Shown: positions 1 to 9,136, counted from the first letter of the stretch. The stretch is 64,000 nt of DNA from Paenibacillus sp. USDA918EY (GCF_009870825.1 NZ_WTWY01000011.1:1-64000); one strand, 5' to 3'. Notes: generated by a model not told the origin, from the letters alone. Numbers and translations are program-made.

Positions 1-1634
1 ACCACCGAAAAGCCCCGGCCGTGCTCGCCGGCCCTGGAAGCTTCGATGGCCGCGTTCAGCGCCAGCAGATTCGTCTGCGCCGAGATTTCCAGGATCGTGT
101 CGAGAATCGTGCTGATTTCGCCTGCGCTGCTGCTGACCTGGGAAATGGCGTGGGCCGTCTCTTCCGAAGACTGCAGCGTGCTGTTGAATTTGCCGACAAG
201 CTCCTTAACAATGACCATGCCGCGCTGATTCAGCTCACCGGTCCGGCGGGCCAATTCGAGAATTTCCTGTGTCGAAGCGGTCACCTGATCGATGGCTCCG
301 CCCAGCTCTTCGACTTTTTCGGACCCCATCATTACCGTATTCGCTTCGTCGCTAGCGGCGGAGGAGAGCTGGATGATCGATTCGGTAATTTGCGAAGAAG
401 CCTTTTGCGTTTGCTCCATGCTGTCTTTCAGGTCCAATGCCGACCGGGATACGATGTGAGCCGAACCGGAAATTCCGCCGATCATCTCCTGGATATCCTT
501 TTTCATCGTATTGATCGCCCTGAGCATGGCTCCCGTTTCATTGCCTTTTTTCAGCATCGATTCCGGAATTTCGGTCGCCAGGTTGCCGCTGCCGATTTGC
601 TGCAAATATTGCACCGCCGCATTCAGCGGTTTGGCGATTGCTCTCGAAATAAACAACGAAATCGCCATGACGACGACAACGATGACGATCATGACCAGAT
701 AAATGATGCGCTGGATCGCTTTCGTGGATTCGGCGATCTCGCTTTTGTCCATCACGGCAATGTATTTCCAATGCGTTTCCGGCGAAACGTAGACGCTGAC
801 GGTGTAATTTTTGTCTTTCAGCGAGATATCGAAGTTTTTCCCTGCCATTTTGTCGATATCGGCGAACGCTTTGATGTTCAAATCCTTCAGCGTTTTGAAA
901 TTGGTTTCCGGATTTTTCGGATTGGCCAGAATGGTTCCGGCTTCATCCGTTAAAATGACGTAACCGCTCTCCCCGATCTTAATGTTGTTGATCGTTTTGG
1001 TCAGCGCCTCCAGGCTGACGTCCACGCCTTGAACGCCGACCACGTTGCCCGCTTTGTCTTTAATGGTCACCGAAGAGCTGACGATCGGCACGTTGCCCGT
1101 GAACGAAGCGTACGCGCCCGTACGTTTGACTTGATCCGGATTTTCGACCGCCTGCGTATACCATGCTCTGGTTCTCGGATCGTATTTGTCGTTGGAGGTT
1201 CCTTCCGGCCATTGGATGTAGCCTCCGTCTTTTGTTCCCAGATAAATGTAGGAAATGCTCGGATGCGTCTTGGCGTAATTCAAATACAGATTGTATATTT
1301 CGGATTCGATCCCGGGTTTTTGCGACGGTGTCATTTGGATCGTTCCGTCTTTGCCAACGGTGTTGATATATGAGGTGATCGAACCGTCGATTTGCTGCAC
1401 GAGCGGGTTTTTGGCGAAATATTCGACCGATTCGTTTACGGTGCTGAAATACAGGTTCATGGCTCCGCTGACCTGCTTGATTTCCTTTCGGGTGGCGTCG
1501 TAGAAATTCTGCTCCATGTCTTTCGTGACCTTGTTGTTGATGGCAAAGCCAAGCGACAAGGTGGACAGCAGGACAAGCGCCACCATCGTAACCAGGAATT
1601 GCATTTTTAGATTCCACTGCCATTTCTTTCTCAA
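1..1634 (-). CDS. Methyl-accepting chemotaxis protein, C-terminus cut by window edge
   Basis: A transmembrane chemoreceptor that senses an extracellular ligand and controls CheA. About 544 residues are visible and the gene runs off the left edge. I start it at TTG 1634 because GGAGGAGAG lies just upstream. The order is a short basic N-terminus, one transmembrane helix (~10-32), an extracellular sensor of the double-Cache type (~35-290, with DPRTRAWY and GVQGVDVSLEAL), a second membrane helix, a HAMP region, and a coiled-coil signalling domain that reaches the conserved hairpin tip NLLALNAAIEASRAGEHG. The adaptation sites and C-terminal tail beyond the edge cannot be judged. The gene appears monocistronic, with a SigD-like promoter upstream. 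The ligand is unknown. Confidence 0.93.
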   Translation of the reverse strand, partial: MRKKWQWNLKMQFLVTMVALVLLSTLSLGFAINNKVTKDMEQNFYDATRKEIKQVSGAMNLYFSTVNESVEYFAKNPLVQQIDGSITSYINTVGKDGTIQMTPSQKPGIESEIYNLYLNYAKTHPSISYIYLGTKDGGYIQWPEGTSNDKYDPRTRAWYTQAVENPDQVKRTGAYASFTGNVPIVSSSVTIKDKAGNVVGVQGVDVSLEALTKTINNIKIGESGYVILTDEAGTILANPKNPETNFKTLKDLNIKAFADIDKMAGKNFDISLKDKNYTVSVYVSPETHWKYIAVMDKSEIAESTKAIQRIIYLVMIVIVVVVMAISLFISRAIAKPLNAAVQYLQQIGSGNLATEIPESMLKKGNETGAMLRAINTMKKDIQEMIGGISGSAHIVSRSALDLKDSMEQTQKASSQITESIIQLSSAASDEANTVMMGSEKVEELGGAIDQVTASTQEILELARRTGELNQRGMVIVKELVGKFNSTLQSSEETAHAISQVSSSAGEISTILDTILEISAQTNLLALNAAIEASRAGEHGRGFSV

Positions 1635-1727
1635 GTTGTTTCTCTCCTCCATGTTCAGGAAGCTGCAATTTCGAATCTTGCAGAATCCTTCGTTTTTAAG
1701 CATGATTTTTTTCTCTCTCATGGATAT

Positions 1728-1754
1728 ATATCGGCAGGAATCATATTTTTGTTA
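1728..1754 (-). promoter_or_regulatory. SigD-type (flagellar/chemotaxis) promoter for the chemoreceptor
   Basis: On the minus strand TAAC is followed by exactly 15 bases and then GCCGATAT. The SigD consensus is TAAA-N15-GCCGATAT, so only one base differs. The site lies about 95 bp upstream of the chemoreceptor start and points towards it. Chemoreceptors are normally part of the SigD regulon. Confidence 0.7.
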
Positions 1755-1902
1755 AATTTTGTCGAAATTCTAGTCGGATAATAGGGACTTTTGTCTATTG
1801 CTATTCATTATAAGCAGGTAAATAACGATAAATAGGATGGGAGAGAAAGCGTGCTGTAAGAACTACGACCTATCACAAAAAGACATCAGGAGGTAAGACA
1901 AC

Positions 1903-3522
1903 GTGAGAACAAAGCTTTTCCAATTCAAAGCGCTGTTGGCTATTTTGCTCGTGGCGGCCCTGCTGCCATGGAATCAAGCCAACGCGGCTTCAGAGAAACC
2001 TGCGTTTGATCCGTTTGAAAAAAGCATCGATGAAATCGCAAACGCTTTGGATACGAACCAAATCACATCCGAGGAACTTGTCGAATACTATTTGAAACGC
2101 ATCGAGGCTTTCGATAAGCAAGGCCCTGCCATCAATTCCATCATTACGGTCAACGATAAAGCCTTGGAGACAGCCAAAAAGCTGGATGCGGAGCGCAAAA
2201 CGAAAGGGCCGAGAAGCAAGCTTCACGGCATTCCGTTCGTCGTCAAAGACAACTTCGACGTGGTCGGCATGCCGACGACGGCCGGATCCGTAGCGCTGAA
2301 AAACGACTACCCGTCCAAAAACGCGTTTACGGTGCAAAAGTTGATCGACGCCGGGGCGATCGTGATCGCCAAAACGAACATGTCCGAGCTTGCCGCATCC
2401 TACGGCAGATTGGGATACAGCTCAATGGGCGGCCTGACGCTCAACCCGTACAACCTGAACCGCGACGCTTCCGGTTCCAGCAGCGGCAGCGCTGCGGCGG
2501 TAGCGGCAAACTTCGCCGTTTTCGGCCTCGGAACGGATACTTCCGGGTCGGTGCGCGGTCCGGCCAATGTTACCGGACTTGTGGGCATTCGCCCGACGCT
2601 TGGACTGACCAGCCGCAGCGGCGTCGTGCCGTCGGCCCTGTCGTTTGACGTGACGGGACCGCTGGCGCGCAGCGTTGAGGATGCCGGCATCGTGCTGAGC
2701 GTCATGGCCGGAACGGACAAAAACGACAAGGCGACCCAAACCGCTCATCATTACGTTCGCGATTACGCCAAGTCCCTGGATGCTTCCTCGCTGAAGCATG
2801 CCCGTATCGGCGTGGCCACCGATTTCTTCGGTGATAATGCCGAGGTCGATGCCATCGCGAAACAAGCGATCGCCAAAATGCAAAGCATGGGGGCCGTCGC
2901 GGTACCGGTATCGTATTCCAGCCAGACGAAATACCTGTGGACGCCGATTCTTGGACCTGTAGGCGATGCGGAATTCAAAACCCAATTCGAAAAATATTTG
3001 GGCATGCTGCCTGCCGGCGGGCCGAAAACGCTGCAAGAGGTCATCGACATCAGCGAATCGCCCGAAGTGGCGAATTCGGCTACGCCCGTGAACCCGGGAC
3101 GGCTTGAAGGCCTCAAAACGGCGCTGGAGAAAGCCGACACGCTGAATTCGAAGGAATACAAAAAAATCGTGCACAAAGAAATTCCGAACACCCGCAAAGA
3201 AATCATGGACATCATGAAAAAGAACAAGCTGGATGCGATCGTATTCCCGACCATGTCCTGCCCGGCATCCAACCGGTTCGACAAAGAAGACCCGACCTAC
3301 GTATGTACGGCATACGACACCTACGCTGCAAGTTATGTCGCGTCGGCAACCGGATTCCCCGAAGTCACCGTACCTGCGGGCACCGTGGAAGCGGGCGTTC
3401 CTGTCGGCATCTCGTTCTTTGGACCGGCTTACAGCGAACAAAAGCTGCTCAGCCTGGCTTATTCCTTCGAACAAGCAACGAAAGCAAGAACGGTTCCAAA
3501 AAACACGCCGGAACTGCCATAA
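1903..3522 (+). CDS. Exported amidase-signature family hydrolase
   Basis: A 539-residue enzyme of the amidase signature family, which hydrolyses carboxamides with a Ser-cisSer-Lys triad. The GTG start sits 8 bases after AGGAGG. A Sec signal peptide covers residues 1 to about 29 (ending NQANA|A). The triad is visible as K115 in VVKDNFD, the serines of GSSSGS near 192-196, and the nucleophile region GTDTSGSVRGPA near 210-221. Length and C-terminal SFFGPAYSE motif fit the family. Most relatives, such as GatA, are cytosolic, so export suggests scavenging of amides outside the cell. It stands alone, followed by a terminator. The substrate cannot be read from the sequence. Confidence 0.9.
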   Translation: MRTKLFQFKALLAILLVAALLPWNQANAASEKPAFDPFEKSIDEIANALDTNQITSEELVEYYLKRIEAFDKQGPAINSIITVNDKALETAKKLDAERKTKGPRSKLHGIPFVVKDNFDVVGMPTTAGSVALKNDYPSKNAFTVQKLIDAGAIVIAKTNMSELAASYGRLGYSSMGGLTLNPYNLNRDASGSSSGSAAAVAANFAVFGLGTDTSGSVRGPANVTGLVGIRPTLGLTSRSGVVPSALSFDVTGPLARSVEDAGIVLSVMAGTDKNDKATQTAHHYVRDYAKSLDASSLKHARIGVATDFFGDNAEVDAIAKQAIAKMQSMGAVAVPVSYSSQTKYLWTPILGPVGDAEFKTQFEKYLGMLPAGGPKTLQEVIDISESPEVANSATPVNPGRLEGLKTALEKADTLNSKEYKKIVHKEIPNTRKEIMDIMKKNKLDAIVFPTMSCPASNRFDKEDPTYVCTAYDTYAASYVASATGFPEVTVPAGTVEAGVPVGISFFGPAYSEQKLLSLAYSFEQATKARTVPKNTPELP

Positions 3523-3613
3523 CGAACAAAGCAGCCTGTGCATCCTGTCCGTCTCTCCCGTCCATGAAGCAGGCAGATGCATTGCACAATCTTGATAAAC
3601 GGAACCATCCAAG

Positions 3614-3641
3614 CCGTCCCGCAAACAGCGGGGCGGTTTTT
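3614..3641 (+). terminator. Rho-independent terminator after the amidase
   Basis: A 9-bp stem CCGTCCCGC/GCGGGGCGG with loop AAACA is followed by five Ts. Confidence 0.8.
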
Positions 3642-3776
3642 CGCGTTTGCGGGGCCGCAAGGACGATTGAAACGGTTGGATTCGGGTAATGAAATGTAAT
3701 ATGCGGATGCCGCGCGGATATCCGGGACGGATCAGGGAATATTAGGCAGTGAAAAGAAACAGCGAGGTGATGATGC

Positions 3777-4580
3777 ATGACAGCACCGGAGCAGCATGTC
3801 AAGCTGCATGGATTCAACAACTTGACGAAGTCTTTGGCTTTCAACATGTACGATATCTGCTATACCCGGACCAAGGAGGAGCGGGAAGCGTACCTCGAAT
3901 ATATAGACGAGCAGTATAATGCCGACCGGCTCACCGCTATTTTAAAACAGGTTTCGGACATTATCGGCGCCCATGTGCTGAATATCGCCAAACAGGATTA
4001 CGTCCCCCAAGGGGCAAGCGTAACGATTCTCGTATCGGAAGGCCCTGTGGTGGAAGTGCCGAAGGAGTCTTACGCGGAATCGCCGGGGCCGCTTCCCGAG
4101 TCGGTCGTGATGTCGCTCGACAAAAGCCATATTACGGTCCATACGTACCCGGAATACCACCCGGATGACGGGATCAGCACGTTCCGGGCCGACATCGACG
4201 TATCCACCTGCGGGGAAATTTCGCCGCTGAAGGCGCTGAATTATTTGATCCATTCCTTCGACACCGACATTATGACCATCGATTACCGGGTGCGGGGTTT
4301 TACGAGAGATATTAAGGGACATAAGCTGTTTATCGACCATGACATCAATTCGATCCAGAACTATATCCCGGATAACGTGAAGGATCTCTACCACATGATT
4401 GACGTGAACGTCTACCCCGAGCATATTTTTCATACCAAATGCAAGCTGAGGGAGTTCGATCTGGACAACTACTTGTTCGGATATACGAAGGATGGCCTGA
4501 GCGAGCAGCAACAAAAAGAAATCACGGAACGGATCACGCAGGAGATGGATGAAATCTATTACGGCAAAAACATGAGCTGA
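3777..4580 (+). CDS. speD: S-adenosylmethionine decarboxylase proenzyme (long, E. coli-type)
   Basis: A 267-residue proenzyme that self-cleaves to form a pyruvoyl cofactor and then decarboxylates S-adenosylmethionine for spermidine synthesis in the cytosol. The cleavage site is seen at K116-S117 in LDKSHITVHTYPE, where the serine becomes the pyruvoyl group. The STCGEISPLKAL segment holds the conserved cysteine, C145. The length matches the E. coli-type enzyme (about 264 residues) and not the ~120-residue form common in Bacillus. GAGGTGATG precedes the ATG. No spermidine synthase lies next to it, and a terminator follows directly, so it is probably a single-gene unit. Confidence 0.95.
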   Translation: MTAPEQHVKLHGFNNLTKSLAFNMYDICYTRTKEEREAYLEYIDEQYNADRLTAILKQVSDIIGAHVLNIAKQDYVPQGASVTILVSEGPVVEVPKESYAESPGPLPESVVMSLDKSHITVHTYPEYHPDDGISTFRADIDVSTCGEISPLKALNYLIHSFDTDIMTIDYRVRGFTRDIKGHKLFIDHDINSIQNYIPDNVKDLYHMIDVNVYPEHIFHTKCKLREFDLDNYLFGYTKDGLSEQQQKEITERITQEMDEIYYGKNMS

Positions 4581-4610
4581 AACATAATCAAAACATAATG
4601 AAAACGCATG

Positions 4611-4641
4611 AGCTGAGGAAAAGGTTTCCTCGGCTTTTTTT
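4611..4641 (+). terminator. Rho-independent terminator after speD
   Basis: An 11-bp stem AGCTGAGGAAA/TTTCCTCGGCT with a 3-base loop is followed by a run of Ts. Confidence 0.85.
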
Positions 4642-4796
4642 GCGAAATCAGAGGTTTGGGCGCAGAAACTCCAGGCATTTCGCGTCAACGGAAATATAGC
4701 TTTAGGCCTTATGCCCAGGGGTTTTGCGAAATGTCATTTGGCCGATTGTTTTTTCATAACATGGAAAATAGGCCGATGTTAACACGGACTCAGGTC

Positions 4797-4824
4797 TTGT
4801 TTTCGGGCTGAGGATGGTTATAAT
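4797..4824 (+). promoter_or_regulatory. SigA promoter of the lipoprotein-lipase-WXG100 cassette
   Basis: TTGTTT, 16 bases, then a consensus TATAAT. It is the only clear promoter between the speD terminator and the lipoprotein gene and implies a 5' leader of about 80 nt. The rest of the 4642-4908 gap holds nothing else I recognise. Confidence 0.65.
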
Positions 4825-4908
4825 TTCCTGATTTTTTCAAGAAGCTGGATTAATGATAGGGAATCATGTTTAATTTTTAGTAAAAAGGGTCAGAGAGGAC
4901 TGATCGTT

Positions 4909-5274
4909 ATTTCTCGCTTATTTCGGTCTATCGCTCTTATGCTGATTACGATCGTTTTATTGGGAGGTTGTCAAAGCGTGAACAAGTCGGAAAACAACGG
5001 CCAAATGCAAGAGGCCAAAGAGCTCGCCATCCAATATTTCAAGGATGAATACGGCCTGGACGTGGAAATCACGGATCAGGAGAGACTCGCAGAATACATA
5101 ACGCCCAAAATTACGATGAAAGGCCACGTGAAAGGAAAACCGGAGGAAAGCTTCAACATTTCGGTGGATTATGAAGACAAAAAAACGACCGACTTCGTCA
5201 TGAGCCCGGAGCTCGAAAAGGCCATCCGCGCCAAAGGGATCGACCCCTTCGCGAAGAAGGATACGGCAAAATAG
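4909..5274 (+). CDS. Small lipoprotein, possible immunity protein of the lipase cassette
   Basis: A secreted lipoprotein of about 121 residues with a lipobox LLGGC, so it should be anchored to the outer face of the membrane. The first ATG (4939) has no ribosome binding site and would leave a signal peptide without its basic part. An in-frame ATT at 4909 lies 9 bases after AGAGAGGA and gives an N-terminus SRLFRS followed by a hydrophobic core, which is a normal lipoprotein signal. I therefore place the start there, with 4939 as the alternative. The mature part is short, charged and mixed alpha/beta, with no family I can name. It is the first gene of the cassette, 40 bp before the lipase gene. 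A membrane-displayed immunity role is inferred from that position only. Confidence 0.65.
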   Translation: MSRLFRSIALMLITIVLLGGCQSVNKSENNGQMQEAKELAIQYFKDEYGLDVEITDQERLAEYITPKITMKGHVKGKPEESFNISVDYEDKKTTDFVMSPELEKAIRAKGIDPFAKKDTAK

Positions 5275-5314
5275 GACGCTGTGCACGTTCGGATGAAAAG
5301 AGGGAGGAGTACGT

Positions 5315-6613
5315 TTGAGCAAGGGACCTCGGATCACGGATGAAATGTATAAAAAAATGTCGGACCTCGCCTACTCCGATCTGAAAAAAGGGAGCAAGCC
5401 GCAGGATCTGCCGGGGTGGGAGGTATTGGAGGACGCGGCCAACGACGATTCTTCGGGTTTTGACGCCGTCACGTTTTACAATCCGGAAACGAAGCAGGCC
5501 GTCATCGCTTACCGCGGCACGGAAGGCGGGAGAGGACTGTTCCATTCCGTGCCGGACTATGTGACCGATGTCGGTATCGGCGAGCGCGAGCTGGAGCGGA
5601 AAATAGGAAAAAGCTTTGAAGTCAAAATGCCCTGGGACGACAAGGTGCAAAAAATTGAGGACCATTTGGGGATTACCGCAGCCAAAGACTGGATGGGCGG
5701 CGCCGGCAAAGCGGTGGATAAATTTTTCAACGGGGACAAACAGCTGTACCAGGCCGAGGATTATGCCAATGAAATGAAGAAAAAACACAAGGACTTGGAT
5801 TTTTCGCTGACGGGCCATTCGCTTGGCGGGGCCAATGCGCAGTATGCCGCGGCATATACCGGACTTTCGGCCGTCACGTTCAGCGCCCCGTCCGTCATGG
5901 GAAGCCTGACGAGCGGCGCCAGACGCAAAGCGGAAAACGGGGAATTCGACTCGCAAATCGTCAACTACGTCCATCCAAGGGATCTTGTCGGCAGCGGCAC
6001 GATGGGCGGATATGACCGCCATGTCGGGTCGACGTATTACATCGACTCCAACTATGAGGATGCGAATGCCGGCTTCGGCCTTTTCGAAAAGATCGGCAAT
6101 TCGTTCGGCGGTGCCCATTATCATAGTTTGAAACAGTACCGATTCGATGAAAACGGCAGTCTCGCCAATCCGCTGTATGACGCCGAAACCGGCGAGAAAT
6201 TGAACGGATCGCCGCGGGCGCCGCTGTCCTTCGGAGAGGCTTTGGGGATCCCGGGAGCCTATTTCGCGCCGATCGAGCTTGCGATGAAAACGGGCATCGC
6301 CATGGCCATGGGCGGCATGGGCTCGGGCATGATCCGGGTCACGCCGGAGGAGCTGAAAAGCGTGGCCGAAAAATGGAGCCAAAACGCGCATCAGATCAGC
6401 TCGGATATGCAGGCGGTCAGGGCCAAGCTGATGAGATATACCCAGTCAAGCCACAGCCGCAGGCTGCAGCCGATCGTGGCGCAGCTGGACGCTTCGGTCA
6501 GCGAGCTGACAAAATGGCATGTCGAGCAGACGACGTTGTTTCTCGATTTCATCAAATCGAAGGCCGAGCAGTTTCATCAGGCCGATGCTTCCGGCCCTCA
6601 ATTGATGCAATAA
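5315..6613 (+). CDS. Lipase-like alpha/beta hydrolase with C-terminal WXG100-like domain; candidate type VII secretion effector
   Basis: A 432-residue protein starting at TTG after AGGGAGGAG. Residues ~1-280 form a class 3 lipase-like hydrolase: the nucleophile elbow GHSLGG puts the serine at 169, the HPRD motif gives an acid at D223, and GAHYHSL gives a histidine at 268 or 270. A Gly/Met-rich segment (~318-338) links to residues ~340-424, which read like a WXG100/LXG helical hairpin (IRVTPEELKSVAEKW...) ending in FHQAD, a match to the [YF]xxxD/E type VII export pattern. There is no Sec signal peptide. The order toxin first, export domain last is the reverse of most LXG effectors but known from staphylococcal TslA. 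A lipoprotein gene precedes it and a WXG100-like gene follows it. Secretion and toxicity are inferred. Confidence 0.75.
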   Translation: MSKGPRITDEMYKKMSDLAYSDLKKGSKPQDLPGWEVLEDAANDDSSGFDAVTFYNPETKQAVIAYRGTEGGRGLFHSVPDYVTDVGIGERELERKIGKSFEVKMPWDDKVQKIEDHLGITAAKDWMGGAGKAVDKFFNGDKQLYQAEDYANEMKKKHKDLDFSLTGHSLGGANAQYAAAYTGLSAVTFSAPSVMGSLTSGARRKAENGEFDSQIVNYVHPRDLVGSGTMGGYDRHVGSTYYIDSNYEDANAGFGLFEKIGNSFGGAHYHSLKQYRFDENGSLANPLYDAETGEKLNGSPRAPLSFGEALGIPGAYFAPIELAMKTGIAMAMGGMGSGMIRVTPEELKSVAEKWSQNAHQISSDMQAVRAKLMRYTQSSHSRRLQPIVAQLDASVSELTKWHVEQTTLFLDFIKSKAEQFHQADASGPQLMQ

Positions 6614-6635
6614 GCTTTCGAATCGGAGGGATCAC

Positions 6636-6905
6636 ATGAGCGAAATCCTTGTTGAGCTGGGCGACCTGGAGCAGGCCGAGCGGGAACTGAGCTGGCTGCT
6701 TGCCCGGATTCAGGCCGACGAGCAGGAAGCCCGAAGCTTGTACGCCAGGCTAAGCGATTGGAACGGGCAATCGGCAAACGTGACGCGCGAATACGTTGAA
6801 GCCTTTTTTAACGGTTTGGCCGGCCGGGTACGGTCGATCGAGCAGCAAAAAGCGGAGCTGATCCGTTATATGCAGGTCATGAAACAAACGGATCAGATGA
6901 GATGA
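6636..6905 (+). CDS. Small WXG100-like helical protein
   Basis: An 89-residue protein, predicted to be two helices joined by a turn. The turn carries DWNG (W42-N43-G44), the WXG motif of ESAT-6-like proteins, and the length is typical. It starts 22 bp after the lipase gene with GGAGGG before the ATG, so the two are cotranscribed. WXG100-like partners often pair with the export domain of larger type VII substrates, which is the role I infer here. No secretion ATPase (EssC/YukB) or other core component is in the window, so the machinery must be elsewhere if it exists. It could also be an unrelated coiled-coil protein. Confidence 0.7.
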   Translation: MSEILVELGDLEQAERELSWLLARIQADEQEARSLYARLSDWNGQSANVTREYVEAFFNGLAGRVRSIEQQKAELIRYMQVMKQTDQMR

Positions 6906-6968
6906 CGTTAAGAGAAGAAACGGCGTCGTATTCCTTCGGGAGTGCGGCGTTTTTTGCAGCATTGACAC

Positions 6969-7008
6969 AATACCGTGATTCCTTGAGGAAACACGGTATT
7001 TTCTATTT
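6969..7008 (+). terminator. Rho-independent terminator after the WXG100-like gene
   Basis: AATACCGTGATTCC pairs with GGAAACACGGTATT around loop TTGA, followed by TTCTATTT. The remaining bases up to the next gene (7009-7220) hold no gene that I can see. Confidence 0.75.
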
Positions 7009-7220
7009 AACTCTAATAAAAACGAATTCGCCCTTCCTAAGTCCTATCCCCTCTTTTTCGATCGCCATATCCATGTCTGGAAATCCGTTCCATCGTCGCA
7101 GTAATTTATGAAGTTTGTGGGATACCCGCTTCGGGGACTTCCATGAATAATGAAAATGAAACGAGGATTGTGCTGATTTTTGCTACAAAAAAATGATCAT
7201 TTCCTGAAAGGAGCAGACGA

Positions 7221-9107
7221 ATGTCCAGAAAAGTTTTGCGATTATGGATTGCGTTTATGGCCGGGTTGCTGCTGATGGTCGGGCTTTTGCCCGGGTTGGG
7301 GCAGGCGGCTGCCGAGGAGGCGCAATCAACCGTCGAATGGTCCAGGGATTACGGAAGCAGCTCCGAAGGACAGGGAGTCATCCCGACTTCCGACGGCGGT
7401 TATTTAGCTTTGGGAGGCATTTACGATGCCGACAAGCCGGAAGGATATTCGTATCAAAAGGCCTATGTTCTGAAGCTGGATGCGGAAGGCGAGGTCACAT
7501 GGGAACGAAAGCTCAAATATCTAACGACGAGGAATGCGGCATACCGGGCCATCGAGACGAAAGACGGCGGATACCTAGTGGCGGGAATAACGGTAACGGA
7601 AGGCGAACCGAAGGACCGGCTTTACATGATCAGGCTGGATTCATCGGGCAATGTATTATGGGAAAGGGTACAGAAGGACGACGCTATCCACAGCACCCCG
7701 AAATCCGTGGTCGAAACGGATGACGGCAGCTTTTTGATCGCCGGGGAAGGGATGGTCAGTTGGGTCGCTTATGAACAAGGTTATATTTTAAAGGTCGATC
7801 CAAACGGCGAAACGCTGTGGTACAATAAATACCGCCTTACAGGTACCGGCGACTTTTTAACCGATCTTATCCCCGCCAATGATGGCGGTTATGTCGCCGT
7901 CGGCCACGCAGGCATGGTCGAATACGAATCGAAAGATTTCGATGCGATGCTGATCCTGAAAATTGATGACCAAGGCAAAGTGCTTTGGTCGAAACAATTC
8001 GTCGATCCGCGCAGCGGCTGGACGGCCTATTCGATTGTCGGAACAGAGGATGGCGGGTACCTCATTCTAAGCAGGAAATACAGCGGAAACGGCGCAACGC
8101 TGCTTACCAAAACGGATCTCGACGGACAGGTGAAATGGGAAAAGACGTTTTTGGACGGCGCGGATTTTTACCGTATCTATAATCGACTGGTGCGGACTAA
8201 AGACGGGTACGCCATGCTCGGGAAACATGCGACACGGATCGATTGGAACAGGGATGTGAAATACCAGTACGGTGTGTTGAGAGTCGACGAGAACGGCGAT
8301 ACGATCAGCGAGGAATTATTCAAGGGACCACCGATTGCAAGCGTAGGCATCGCAGCGGCAACCAAGGACGGGGGCTTTATTTTCCCGGGGACCGTTTTGC
8401 GGGGAGACGATAGGAAGTTCCAGTTGATGAAGCTGTCGCCTCCGGCGGATCGGCAGCCTGTCGAACGTACGCTGACGGGCATCTCGTTTATGGAAAAAGA
8501 AAAGAAATTGAAAACGGGCACTAGCTTCTCGACCGTGCTGCAAGCGGTTTATTCCGACGGAACGAAAAACGACCTGTCCAGCGCCGCGCTGTACATTTCG
8601 GGGGACGACAACATCGTGGAAGTCGATGCCTTGGGCCGGATCACGGGGCATGAGCCGGGAAGCACCTATATCGAAGCGAATTATGAAGGTTTTACGGCAA
8701 TGATGAACGTGACGGTTCTGCCGGAAGATACGGACGAACTTAGTCCCGTACAAGGCGATTTCGGCCTGGATTCGGGCGAATATTCACTTTTGGAAGGTAC
8801 GACGCTGGACATCAAGGTCACCGTATATGGCTATAACCCGCGAACGGAAACGGATGTCACGAAACTGGCGACGTATAGCAGCGACCGACCGGACATCGCC
8901 GAGGTGGACGGGGATGGGAACCTGATCGGCCATAAAGCGGGTAAAACCCGGATCTATGCCAAGTATAAGGGAAGCAGCGTTTATGCCGAAGTGCTGGTCG
9001 TGCGCGCGGCCGCGCCAACAGGCGATGGGCAGCCTGAAGAGCCCAACAACGGTGCGGATTCCCCGGAAGAAAGTGACGGATCGGAACAGGAATCGGCACA
9101 AAAATGA
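7221..9107 (+). CDS. Exported repeat (propeller-like) protein with two bacterial Ig-like domains
   Basis: A 628-residue secreted protein. GAAAGGAG precedes the ATG and a Sec signal peptide ends near GQAAAEE (about residue 31). Residues ~40-400 contain roughly seven repeats built around TxDGGYLxxG with nearby LKLDxxGxVxW segments, typical of secreted beta-propeller-like sheets. Two BIG2-type Ig-like domains follow (~415-500 and ~515-600; ITGHEPGSTYIEANYEG and LIGHKAGKTRIYAKYKGS). The tail is an acidic, Pro/Glu-rich stretch with no sorting signal. It probably acts in the cell wall or medium. No catalytic motif is visible and I do not assign a function. It is followed by its own terminator. Confidence 0.8.
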   Translation: MSRKVLRLWIAFMAGLLLMVGLLPGLGQAAAEEAQSTVEWSRDYGSSSEGQGVIPTSDGGYLALGGIYDADKPEGYSYQKAYVLKLDAEGEVTWERKLKYLTTRNAAYRAIETKDGGYLVAGITVTEGEPKDRLYMIRLDSSGNVLWERVQKDDAIHSTPKSVVETDDGSFLIAGEGMVSWVAYEQGYILKVDPNGETLWYNKYRLTGTGDFLTDLIPANDGGYVAVGHAGMVEYESKDFDAMLILKIDDQGKVLWSKQFVDPRSGWTAYSIVGTEDGGYLILSRKYSGNGATLLTKTDLDGQVKWEKTFLDGADFYRIYNRLVRTKDGYAMLGKHATRIDWNRDVKYQYGVLRVDENGDTISEELFKGPPIASVGIAAATKDGGFIFPGTVLRGDDRKFQLMKLSPPADRQPVERTLTGISFMEKEKKLKTGTSFSTVLQAVYSDGTKNDLSSAALYISGDDNIVEVDALGRITGHEPGSTYIEANYEGFTAMMNVTVLPEDTDELSPVQGDFGLDSGEYSLLEGTTLDIKVTVYGYNPRTETDVTKLATYSSDRPDIAEVDGDGNLIGHKAGKTRIYAKYKGSSVYAEVLVVRAAAPTGDGQPEEPNNGADSPEESDGSEQESAQK

Positions 9108-9136
9108 TGGCCGCTGATGTTCTGGGAGAATTTAAA

